A DNA stretch of 54,310 nt, from contig CAJMOS010000005.1 of the NCBI GenBank assembly GCA_905215015.1, positions 1-54,310 on the forward strand, in the 5' to 3' direction. The DNA comes from an uncultured bacterium. Its GTDB lineage: Bacteria > Spirochaetota > Spirochaetia > Sphaerochaetales > Sphaerochaetaceae. Positions 8,815-15,619 of this stretch are shown in pieces (the stretch's first letter is position 1; each line of letters starts with the position of its first letter). The notes beneath the pieces were generated by a model. It did not search any database. It was not told the origin of the DNA and saw only the letters and a program-made list of their open reading frames with translations. A program made the position numbers and the translations under genes.

Positions 8815-9797
8815 ACGCGATTGTCCTGTTGTTAGCTGCCGCGGGAGCCTATGGCACCGCCTTGATGCTGGGGACCCTCGGCGAGATCCTGACGGAAAAG
8901 TCCGGCAACATGAATCTTGGCGTCGAGGGCATGATGTACATGGGAGGCATCTTCGGCCTGATCGCTCCGAACCTCTATGAGCAGGCGGTGGGCGAGGGCA
9001 ATGCAAGCCCGGTGGTCGCCATCCTGCTCGCCATCGTCGCCTCCTTCGCCATCGGCGCGCTCGCCGGCGCCCTGTTCAGCTTCCTGACGGTGACGCTCCG
9101 GGCCAACCAGAATGTCACGGGCCTTGCCATGACCACGTTCGGAACCGGCGTCGCCAAATTCGCGGGTGAGCTCCGGAGGTTGCAGGTGGGCGGGTATGTC
9201 ACCCTGTCCAACGACCTGAAGTTCGCATTCGACAACCACTTCATGCCGGCTTTCCTCAAAAAGATTCCTGTTGTCGGGCCGATCCTGTTCGACCAGTCCG
9301 AATTCTTCTATCTTTCCATCCTTTTGGCGGTGCTGATGCACCTCTTCCTGACCCGGACCAAGACCGGCCTGTACCTCAGGGCTGTCGGCGAGTCCCCATC
9401 GACGGCTGATACCGCCGGTATCGACATAACCCGCTACAAGTACCTGGCAACCATCATCGGCGGCGGCATTTCCGCCATGGGCGGCATGGCCTACACGATG
9501 ACCACCGCCGGCTGCGTCTGGATCGAGGCTTCGCTCTCGGGAACCGGCTGGCTTGCGGTCGCGCTCGTCATCTTCTGCACCTGGAGGCCTTTGAACGCCA
9601 TTTGGTCCTCGATCCTCTTCGGCGCGCTGATGATCATGTACCTGCGCATCATCGTCCCGTTCTTCCCGACCGAGCTGTACAAGATCCTGCCGTACTTCGT
9701 CACGATTGTCGTGCTGGTCATCACCAGCATGCGCAACCTGAAGGACAAGCAGCCTCCTGCATCCCTCGGGCTGAACTATTTCCGTGAGGAGCGGTAG
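8811..9797 (+). CDS. ABC importer permease (second subunit, nucleoside type)
   Basis: A 328-residue membrane protein, partner of the preceding permease and similar to YufQ/NupQ. The N-terminal GTLGEILTEKSGNMNLGVEGMMYMGG segment matches the family's conserved first loop (only its beginning is quoted as a motif: EKSGNMNLGVEGMM). Later motifs are GLAMTTFGTG, VGESPSTADTAGIDITRYK and FCTWRPLNAIWSSILFGAL. Its ATG overlaps the previous stop (ATGA), as expected in an operon. About eight membrane segments are visible. The 140-base gap to the binding-protein gene carries a strong inverted repeat. Confidence 0.92.
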   Translation: MNAIVLLLAAAGAYGTALMLGTLGEILTEKSGNMNLGVEGMMYMGGIFGLIAPNLYEQAVGEGNASPVVAILLAIVASFAIGALAGALFSFLTVTLRANQNVTGLAMTTFGTGVAKFAGELRRLQVGGYVTLSNDLKFAFDNHFMPAFLKKIPVVGPILFDQSEFFYLSILLAVLMHLFLTRTKTGLYLRAVGESPSTADTAGIDITRYKYLATIIGGGISAMGGMAYTMTTAGCVWIEASLSGTGWLAVALVIFCTWRPLNAIWSSILFGALMIMYLRIIVPFFPTELYKILPYFVTIVVLVITSMRNLKDKQPPASLGLNYFREER

Positions 9798-9849
9798 TTG
9801 TTGCATGGTATTGCAAAATGTTGCAATTACGGTAAAGTTGCTGAAGAAA

Positions 9850-9888
9850 ATTCAACAAAATGATTGTTTGGTTGCGGTTTTGTTGAAT
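9850..9888. promoter_or_regulatory. Perfect 11-bp inverted repeat upstream of the BMP gene
   Basis: Arms ATTCAACAAAA (9850-9860) and TTTTGTTGAAT (9878-9888) are exact reverse complements across a 17-base spacer. Other symmetric words lie nearby: ATTGCAA-aatg-TTGCAAT at about 9813-9830 and GGTAC-gtaa-GTACC just after 9900. The repeat lies about 50 bases before the binding-protein ATG and shares its TTTTGTTG half-site with the repeat at 5933-5977. It may be a shared operator, or a hairpin that separates expression of the permeases from the binding protein. Confidence 0.55.
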
Positions 9889-9937
9889 AGAATCACAATT
9901 GGGTACGTAAGTACCTGATACGATATAAGGAGAGTCT

Positions 9938-11170
9938 ATGAGAAAACTCACGGCTATCAGTATGGCACTGCTTCTGGCAGCATCGGCTGTTTTCGCCAGT
10001 GGCGGACAGGAAAAAGCTCCTGCGAAAGCAGAGACGGCGGCAAAGAAGGCAACGAAGATCGGCTTTGTGGTCATCAACGATGAGTCCGACCAGGGCTATA
10101 CCTGGAACTTCATGAACGGAATGAACGCGGCCATCGACAAACTCAAGGCTGACGGGTACAACGTCGAGCTCCTTGTGAAGAGGAACACCACCGAGAGCGC
10201 TATCTGCAAGGACAACAACCTTGAGTTGGCTGAGGATGGCTGTGAGGTGATTTTCAACAACAGTTACGGATTCGAGCCCTTCATGCTGGAGGCTGCCCGC
10301 GAATATCCGGATGTCAAGTTCATCGGCATGACCAACTGCGGGTCCCAGTCCGACAACAATCCGAACACCTACAACGCGTTCGCCTCGATTTACGAGGGCC
10401 GTTATGTCGCTGGTGTCGCCGCCGGCATGAAGCTGAACCAGCTGATCGACGAGGGAAAGATCACCAAGGACCAGGCTGTCGTCGGTTACGTCGGCGCCTA
10501 TTCCTTCGCCGAGGTCATTTCCGGTATGACCAGCTACTTCCTGGGCGTCCGCTCTGTCTGCCCGAGCGCCACGATGAAGGTATACTTCGTCGGTACCTGG
10601 GGTGACGCCACCCTCGAAGAGGCCGCCGCGAAGAGCCTGATCGACGCCGGTTGCGTGATGATCAGCCAGCACTCCGACACGACGAGCCCCGCTCTCGCCG
10701 CCCAGAAAGCCGGCGTGTTCCATACCGGTTACAATACCGATATGACCAAGGCCGCCCCGCAGGCGTCCCTGCTTTCCTGCCGCATCAACTGGGAGCCGTA
10801 CTTCTACACCTTCATCAAGAACTATATCGATGGCGTGGAGAACCCCTCCGACTACACCGGTACCATGGCTGAGGGCGCTGTTGCCGTGACGGATTTGAAC
10901 ACCGCGATCGCCGCTCCCGGCACCGCCGAGAAGCTCGCCCAGGTTGAGGATGCCCTGAAGAGCGGCAAGCTCCAGGTCTTTGACACCAGCACCTTCACCG
11001 TCAAGGGCGAGAAGCTGACCCACGCGTTCGCGCTGGATACCGACGGAGACTTCACTCCCGATAAGGAAGAGGCGGTCTACGATGGAGCCTTCCATGAGTC
11101 GAAGTTCCAGAGCGCTCCGTATTTCGCCATCCAGATTGACGGAATCGAGTGGCTCAACGCCGCGTATTGA
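9938..11170 (+). CDS. BMP-family substrate-binding protein of the ABC importer (PnrA-like)
   Basis: A 410-residue exported binding protein. The N-terminal signal (MRKLTAISMALLLAASAVF) is followed by ASGGQEKAPAKAE, a junction common in Sphaerochaeta binding proteins; no lipobox Cys is present, so it may be soluble in the periplasm. The mature part matches the basic membrane protein/PnrA family: IGFVVINDESDQGYTW, NNSYGFEPF, KFIGMTNCG, GRYVAGVAAGMK, VGYVGAYSFAEVISG and HSDTTSPALAAQKAG. Members bind purine nucleosides or other small cargo. AAGGAG precedes the ATG by about 8 bases. It is separated from its transporter genes by an inverted repeat and followed by a strong terminator, as expected for a binding protein made in excess. 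Confidence 0.93.
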   Translation: MRKLTAISMALLLAASAVFASGGQEKAPAKAETAAKKATKIGFVVINDESDQGYTWNFMNGMNAAIDKLKADGYNVELLVKRNTTESAICKDNNLELAEDGCEVIFNNSYGFEPFMLEAAREYPDVKFIGMTNCGSQSDNNPNTYNAFASIYEGRYVAGVAAGMKLNQLIDEGKITKDQAVVGYVGAYSFAEVISGMTSYFLGVRSVCPSATMKVYFVGTWGDATLEEAAAKSLIDAGCVMISQHSDTTSPALAAQKAGVFHTGYNTDMTKAAPQASLLSCRINWEPYFYTFIKNYIDGVENPSDYTGTMAEGAVAVTDLNTAIAAPGTAEKLAQVEDALKSGKLQVFDTSTFTVKGEKLTHAFALDTDGDFTPDKEEAVYDGAFHESKFQSAPYFAIQIDGIEWLNAAY

Positions 11171-11191
11171 TTGCTCTTCGTTTGCTTGCTC

Positions 11192-11220
11192 AGGGGCGCC
11201 TTTCGGGGCGCTCCTTTTTT
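11192..11220 (+). terminator. Rho-independent terminator after the BMP gene
   Basis: A nine-pair GC-rich stem, AGGGGCGCC with GGCGCTCCT (one G-T pair), closes the loop TTTCGG and is followed at once by a run of T. It lies 21 bases after the stop codon. Confidence 0.9.
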
Positions 11221-11238
11221 GTCGCGTCCGCCATCCTC

Positions 11239-11267
11239 TTGACACCGCTGGGGGTGATGGGGAAAAT
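11239..11267 (+). promoter_or_regulatory. Promoter of the feoAB fusion gene
   Basis: A perfect -35 TTGACA (11239-11244), a 17-base spacer and GAAAAT as -10 (11262-11267). The inverted repeat at 11271-11294 starts 3 bases downstream, so a repressor bound there would cover the transcription start. Confidence 0.7.
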
Positions 11268-11270
11268 GAC

Positions 11271-11294
11271 AAAAGTTAGCGACAGCTAACTTTT
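11271..11294. promoter_or_regulatory. Putative iron-responsive operator of feoAB
   Basis: Perfect 10-base arms AAAAGTTAGC and GCTAACTTTT with a 4-base centre (GACA). Read as GTTAG-N6-CTAAC it resembles DtxR/IdeR/TroR-type metal-regulator boxes, a family known in spirochaetes. It sits between the -10 box and the ribosome-binding site, the usual place for a metal-dependent repressor site. Confidence 0.7.
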
Positions 11295-11306
11295 GGAGGA
11301 TGCCAC

Positions 11307-13652
11307 ATGCAGCTGGACGAACTTCCACTTGGGAAAAGCGCGTCGATCACGAAGGTCGGAGGGGAGGGGGCGCTGAGACAGCACTTCCTGGATATGGGAT
11401 TGCTTCCTGGAGCCGAGGTCCAGTTGGTCAAGTACGCCCCCTCGGGCGACCCGATGGAAATCCGGGTGCAGAGCTACGAACTCTCTCTGCGCAAGGCGGA
11501 TGCCGCCCAGATTTCGATCACCGGGGTGCACACCGACCCGGATGGGGACCTGGCCAAACAGCCCCACCGCTACATCGACCACCCGAGGCTCGGAGAGGAT
11601 TCGCCCTACGCTCCGAGGGGATCGCAGACCCCGCTTCCCGAAAGCGAGCTGTTGACCTTTGCCTTGGCCGGCAACCAGAACTGTGGCAAGACGACGTTGT
11701 TCAACCAGCTGACCGGCAGCAACCAGCATGTGGGCAACTTCCCCGGTGTCACTGTCGACCGCAAGGACGGAGTGATCCGCGGACACGGGAACACCCGTGT
11801 GACCGACCTTCCGGGCATCTATTCGATGAGTCCCTATTCGGATGAGGAGCTGGTGACCCGTCGCTTCATATTGCAGAACCATCCCAAGGCGATCATCAAC
11901 ATCGTCGACGCCACCGCCATCGAGCGCAACCTCTACCTGACCATGCAGCTGATGGAGCTGGATGTTCCGATGGTGCTCGCCTTGAACATGATGGACGAGG
12001 TCCGGGAGAGCGGGGGAACCATCCATATCAATGCGCTGGAATCCCTGCTGGGCATCCCGGTCATCCCCATTTCCGCCGCGAAGAACGAAGGTGTCGACGA
12101 GCTGATCGACCACGCCATCCACGTCGCCCGCTACCAGGAGAAGCCGGGCCGTACCGACTTCTGCAGCCCGGACGAGGATGGTGGAGCGGTCCACCGTTGC
12201 CTGCACGCCATCATGCACCTGATCGAGGACCACGCCCAGCGGGCCGACATCCCCGTCCGTTTCGCCGCCAGCAAGGTGGTCGAGGGAGACCATTTGGTCA
12301 TCAATGCCCTCGGCCTTGACCAGAACGAGAAGGAGATGATCGAGCATATCATCAGGCAGATGGAGGATGAGCGCGGCCTTGACCGTGCCGCGGCCATGGC
12401 CGACATGCGGTACGACTTCATCCGCAGCATCTGCAGCGAGACCGTCGTGCGCACCCATGCCAGCAAGAGCCGCCAGCGGAGCGAGAAGATCGACCGCTTC
12501 CTGACTGGCAAGCGGACCGCCATTCCCGCTTTCATCGGCATCATGGCCTTGGTCTTTTTCCTGACGTTCAACGTGATCGGAGCCTTCCTGCAGGAACTGA
12601 TGGCGAGGGGGGTGGACGCGTTCACCCGGCTCTGCGACCAGGCAATGGCCCGTGCGGGCGTGAACCCGGTCCTGCATTCCCTGGTCATAGACGGTGTCTT
12701 CAACGGAGTGGGCAGCGTGCTGAGCTTCCTGCCGATCATCGTCACCCTGTTCTTCTTCCTTTCGTTGCTGGAGGATTCAGGCTATATGGCACGCGTGGCC
12801 TTCGTCATGGACTCGTTGCTCCGCAAGATTGGCCTGTCGGGCCGCTCGATCGTGCCGATGCTCATCGGTTTCGGTTGCACGGTGCCTGCGGTCATGGCGA
12901 GCCGGACCCTTTCCAGCGAGCGGGACAGGCGCATGACGATTCTCCTGACTCCCTTCATGAGCTGCACTGCCAAGCTTCCCATCTACGCGTTCTTCGCCTC
13001 GACCTTCTTCCCCCGCCATGGCGCGGTGGTGATGGTCGGCCTCTACCTGTTCGGCATCTTCTTCGCCGTCCTCAGCGCGTTGGTCATGCGGCACACCAGC
13101 TTCAAGGGGGAGCCTGTTCCTTTCGTCATGGAGCTTCCGAACTACCGGATGCCCAGCGCCAAGAGCGTCCTGCAGCTGATGTGGGAGAAGGCCAAGGATT
13201 TCTTGGTCCGAGCCTTCACGATCATCTTCGTCGCCACCATCGTCATCTGGTTCCTGCAGGCATTCGGCCTGCATTTCCAGACGGTCACCGACTCGTCGGA
13301 GAGCCTGCTGGCCTCCATTTCCCGTTGGATCACGCCACTGTTCCGTCCGCTGGGCTTCGGGGATTGGCGCATCGTCAGCAGCCTGATCACCGGCTTCATG
13401 GCCAAGGAGAGCGTGGTCGCCACGTTGAACGTCCTTTTTGACAGTCCTGCGAGCCTGGAGACGGTCCTCGGACCGGTCACCGCCTTGAGCCTGTTGGTGT
13501 TCAGCTTGCTCTATACGCCCTGTGTCGCAACGGTAAGCGCCATCAAGCGGGAGCTTGGCGGCAGATGGGCCCTGTTCGTGGTTGTGCAGCAGTGCCTGAT
13601 TGCCTGGGCCGCTTCCTTCGTGGTCTACCATATCGCATTGCTCTTCGTCTGA
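11307..13652 (+). CDS. feoB: Ferrous iron transporter, FeoA-FeoB fusion
   Basis: A 781-residue inner-membrane Fe(II) uptake protein. Residues about 1-75 are a complete FeoA SH3-like domain (LDMGLLPGAEVQLV, ELSLRKADA), normally a separate protein. Residues about 115-290 are the FeoB G domain: GNQNCGKTTLFNQLTG (P loop), NFPGVTVDRK (G2), DLPGIYS (G3) and LNMMDE (G4). Residues about 400-781 hold the membrane domain with paired gates, including SGYMARVAFVMD, IGFGCTVPAVMASRTL and GFMAKESVVATL. The start lies 7 bases after GGAGG, immediately after the operator at 11271-11294. It has its own promoter and stands alone, so it is probably derepressed under iron limitation. Confidence 0.96.
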   Translation: MQLDELPLGKSASITKVGGEGALRQHFLDMGLLPGAEVQLVKYAPSGDPMEIRVQSYELSLRKADAAQISITGVHTDPDGDLAKQPHRYIDHPRLGEDSPYAPRGSQTPLPESELLTFALAGNQNCGKTTLFNQLTGSNQHVGNFPGVTVDRKDGVIRGHGNTRVTDLPGIYSMSPYSDEELVTRRFILQNHPKAIINIVDATAIERNLYLTMQLMELDVPMVLALNMMDEVRESGGTIHINALESLLGIPVIPISAAKNEGVDELIDHAIHVARYQEKPGRTDFCSPDEDGGAVHRCLHAIMHLIEDHAQRADIPVRFAASKVVEGDHLVINALGLDQNEKEMIEHIIRQMEDERGLDRAAAMADMRYDFIRSICSETVVRTHASKSRQRSEKIDRFLTGKRTAIPAFIGIMALVFFLTFNVIGAFLQELMARGVDAFTRLCDQAMARAGVNPVLHSLVIDGVFNGVGSVLSFLPIIVTLFFFLSLLEDSGYMARVAFVMDSLLRKIGLSGRSIVPMLIGFGCTVPAVMASRTLSSERDRRMTILLTPFMSCTAKLPIYAFFASTFFPRHGAVVMVGLYLFGIFFAVLSALVMRHTSFKGEPVPFVMELPNYRMPSAKSVLQLMWEKAKDFLVRAFTIIFVATIVIWFLQAFGLHFQTVTDSSESLLASISRWITPLFRPLGFGDWRIVSSLITGFMAKESVVATLNVLFDSPASLETVLGPVTALSLLVFSLLYTPCVATVSAIKRELGGRWALFVVVQQCLIAWAASFVVYHIALLFV

Positions 13653-13706
13653 ACCTGTCTGGCCGGCCGCATGGTACGGGGAGGGCCGGGCTGGTGTGAA
13701 AAGAGC

Positions 13707-13737
13707 TAGGCAAATAGGTGTATCCCAAGTATACTTG
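13707..13737 (+). promoter_or_regulatory. Promoter of the double-glycine-leader gene, with a palindrome
   Basis: TAGGCA (13707-13712), a 17-base spacer and TATACT (13730-13735) form a plausible promoter. The -10 lies inside a perfect 12-base palindrome, CAAGTATACTTG (13726-13737). Only six bases separate the -10 from the ATG at 13742 and there is no ribosome-binding site, which predicts a leaderless mRNA. Confidence 0.5.
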
Positions 13738-13741
13738 AATC

Positions 13742-13951
13742 ATGAAAACTACGAAATCTGGCACTGCCCGCAGTTTGAACGATTCCGAGCTTGACGAGGT
13801 TCACGGCGGACAGCAGGTCGCGACAATCCACCTTGCCGGGGAGATGCCGGTGCGCATCACCTCCAAGGATGACCTTGTCGAGTCAAACAACGAGAGCACG
13901 TCGGTGCATGTATCCCTGAAGAGGGCCGAAGTAGTCATCCGTCAGAGCTGA
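13742..13951 (+). CDS. Small protein with a double-glycine-type leader
   Basis: A 69-residue protein of unknown function. Its N-terminal 23 residues end in LNDSELDEVHGG, closely matching the double-glycine leader of bacteriocin-like and other peptides exported by peptidase-containing ABC transporters. The 46 residues after the Gly-Gly are polar, Cys-free and rich in beta-formers (VATIHLAGEMPVRI, SVHVSLKRAEVVIRQS), unlike classic amphipathic bacteriocins. The stop is one base before the ATG of thiamine pyrophosphokinase, so the two are co-transcribed and probably coupled. No exporter or immunity gene is adjacent. The leader could be coincidental; reality of the gene is supported by its promoter and by the tight coupling. 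Confidence 0.6.
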   Translation: MKTTKSGTARSLNDSELDEVHGGQQVATIHLAGEMPVRITSKDDLVESNNESTSVHVSLKRAEVVIRQS

Positions 13952-13952
13952 C

Positions 13953-14576
13953 ATGCGTCGGTGTGTGGTTTTTGGGGCGGCTCCTACCTCTGTGAGGCCG
14001 TCCGTATCTTCGCAAGATTTTGTCATCGCCGCCGATGGCGGGAAAGCCCAGCTTGGCGGCATCGTCCCCCATCTGGTGATCGGGGATTTCGATTCTCTCG
14101 GATATGTCCCGGAGGGAGAGCATGTCGTCAGGCTTCCCGTCCGCAAGGCCGATACCGACATGCTGAGCGCGTTGCGGGCCGGGCTCAAGGCCGGATGCGG
14201 CCGCTTTGTCATCTACGGCGGTCTTGGCGGCCGGATGGACCACAGCATCGCCAACATCCAATGCCTGCACTGGCTGGCCACCCAAGGCGCCCGGGGCATG
14301 CTGGTGGGTGACGAACAGTCCATGCTGGTGCTCAAGGGGGGCGACGTGCTCCGCTTCGAAGCTGCAAGCACCGGCATCCTCAGCGTGTTTTCCCTGGAGG
14401 GCGCCGCGACGGTGGTACTGGAAAATCTCGACTATCCCTATGAGGGTGTGCTCTCCTGCACCTATCCGATGGGGGTCAGCAACGCGTTTGTCGGAAAAGA
14501 GGCAACAATCTCCCTGAAGGAAGGATTTCTGCTTTGCGTCTTCCCGACGAAGAGCGCGAAAATCCTTTCATTGTGA
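13953..14576 (+). CDS. thiN: Thiamine pyrophosphokinase
   Basis: A 207-residue cytoplasmic enzyme that transfers pyrophosphate from ATP to thiamine to give thiamine diphosphate, used when thiamine is salvaged. Motifs in order: FVIAADGGKAQL, LVIGDFDSLG, PVRKADTDMLSAL (substrate and metal site), VIYGGLGGRMDHSIANI (ATP site) and PMGVSNAFVG near the C-terminal beta domain. Length is normal. It starts one base after the stop of the small double-glycine protein and has no obvious ribosome-binding site of its own, so it depends on translation of that gene. No thiamine riboswitch was recognised upstream. Confidence 0.93.
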   Translation: MRRCVVFGAAPTSVRPSVSSQDFVIAADGGKAQLGGIVPHLVIGDFDSLGYVPEGEHVVRLPVRKADTDMLSALRAGLKAGCGRFVIYGGLGGRMDHSIANIQCLHWLATQGARGMLVGDEQSMLVLKGGDVLRFEAASTGILSVFSLEGAATVVLENLDYPYEGVLSCTYPMGVSNAFVGKEATISLKEGFLLCVFPTKSAKILSL

Positions 14577-14580
14577 GGAT

Positions 14581-14635
14581 TTGCAAAAAAGATACATCCA
14601 TGCTATGGTAGGGGCACCATCTTCAAGGGGTGCCC
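14581..14635 (+). promoter_or_regulatory. Promoter and 5' stem-loop of the UPF0316 gene
   Basis: TTGCAA (14581-14586), 17 bases and TATGGT (14604-14609) form a good promoter starting 4 bases after the thiN stop. The short leader can fold GGGCACC (14612-14618) with GGTGCCC (14629-14635), a perfect 7-pair stem whose 3' side overlaps the AAGGGG ribosome-binding site, so the fold could limit translation. Confidence 0.55.
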
Positions 14636-14636
14636 A

Positions 14637-15194
14637 ATGCTGGATGCTCTCAACACGTTTCTTCAGGAAGGCGGACCGCTCTCCCTGCTCGCCGTCTTTT
14701 CCGGCAAGCTGCTGGAAGTGACCCTTGCCTGCCTGCGCAGCCAACTGGTGGTCAAGGGCCAGCGCTGGCAGAGCGCTGGTGTGGCCGTTGTCGAGTACCT
14801 GTGCTGGTTCCTGATCGCGGCGAATGTCCTGACGGGAACGGTGACCGTGGCCCGTCTTTTCCTGCTTGCGATCGCCTTCGCCCTCGGTCAGGTGCTGGGG
14901 AGCGTCATCGAGGAGCATCTCGCCCTTGGTACCGTCATGATCCAGGCCATCTACATGGAGCCGCACCTGGCGGACAGCGCGGAGTTGGCGCTCCGGAGCG
15001 CCGGATACGGCATGTCCCGCCTCCAGGCCTGTGGACGGAAAGGGGAGGCCCGTCCTCTGCTGATGTTGCTGATTCCCCGGAAACGCGCCAAGCAGGTCAT
15101 CGGGATCCTCCGGGGCGTGGATGAGCGGGTGATGATTAGCACTCTGACCGCGGCTTCCCTGATGGGGGGGATGCTGCCTGAAACGCAGAAATGA
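14637..15194 (+). CDS. UPF0316/DUF2179-type membrane protein
   Basis: A 185-residue protein matching the UPF0316 family. Three hydrophobic segments lie in the first 90 residues, with the family's diagnostic loop after the first helix (SGKLLEVTLACLRSQLVVKG) and EYLCWFLIAANVL. A soluble C-terminal DUF2179-like domain follows (residues about 105-185; RPLLMLLIPRKRAKQVIGIL, DERVMIST). The family is membrane-bound and functionally uncharacterised; the C-terminal domain resembles small-ligand or nucleotide-binding domains. Start ATG 14637 follows aagggg. It has its own promoter and a neighbouring convergent XRE regulator gene. Confidence 0.85.
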   Translation: MLDALNTFLQEGGPLSLLAVFSGKLLEVTLACLRSQLVVKGQRWQSAGVAVVEYLCWFLIAANVLTGTVTVARLFLLAIAFALGQVLGSVIEEHLALGTVMIQAIYMEPHLADSAELALRSAGYGMSRLQACGRKGEARPLLMLLIPRKRAKQVIGILRGVDERVMISTLTAASLMGGMLPETQK

Positions 15195-15203
15195 CGAAAG
15201 AAA

Positions 15204-15228
15204 CATGCCACCCGGGCCGGATGGCATG
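15204..15228. terminator. Stem-loop between convergent UPF0316 and XRE genes
   Basis: CATGCCA (15204-15210) pairs with TGGCATG (15222-15228) around a GC-rich loop. It lies in the 63-base convergent gap, where a terminator is expected, but there is no U-tract, so the assignment is tentative. Confidence 0.35.
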
Positions 15229-15257
15229 CAGTTCATCGCAAGTAAAGAACAGGGATA

Positions 15258-15572
15258 TCAGAAGTAGCGTTCGATCAGGTTGAGGACCTCGCGCTTGGCG
15301 TCCTTGTGCGCGTCGTTCTCCTCGGTAAACAAGACCGACGGGTTGATATTCAGCGCGTCGCAGAGCTTGAGCAGCGTGGACAGCGTCGGGGTCCTCTTTC
15401 CGGTCTCGATATAGGTGATCATGTTTTGGGAGATACCTGCCGCGCGGGCTAGGTCCATCTGGGACAGCTTGCGCTCCTCGCGCATATGCTTGAGTCGTGC
15501 AATGACCAATTTTTGACTTTCTTCTATGGTCCGCATGCGTATAGTGTATACCATATCATACGAAAAAGACAA
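15258..15572 (-). CDS. XRE-family helix-turn-helix transcriptional regulator
   Basis: A DNA-binding protein of 104 residues if the TTG at 15572 is used. That codon has a good AAGGAG site eight bases upstream. An ATG at 15536 (MRTIEESQK) would give 92 residues but has no ribosome-binding site. The core is a single Cro/C1-type HTH: LKHMREERKLSQMDLARAAG, ISQNMITYIETGKRTPTLSTL (quoted in two parts), LCDALNINPSVLF. The C-terminal tail is short and charged, with no sensor domain. The sequence GTATA-GTG-TATAC at 15539-15551 is a symmetric word within the start region that might be an autoregulatory site. It lies 47 bases after rarA on the same strand and may share its transcript. Confidence 0.88.
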   Translation of the reverse strand: MSFSYDMVYTIRMRTIEESQKLVIARLKHMREERKLSQMDLARAAGISQNMITYIETGKRTPTLSTLLKLCDALNINPSVLFTEENDAHKDAKREVLNLIERYF

Positions 15573-15619
15573 ATTGAAAAACTCCTTTATTCTGCAAAAA
15601 AAGCGGTTCTACCTACGGT

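Noticed and set aside
13653..13952. Thiamine (THI-box) riboswitch before thiamine pyrophosphokinase
   Set aside because: No conserved CTGAGA / ACCTGATC-type core; the upstream sequence is a small coding gene with a leaderless-type promoter.
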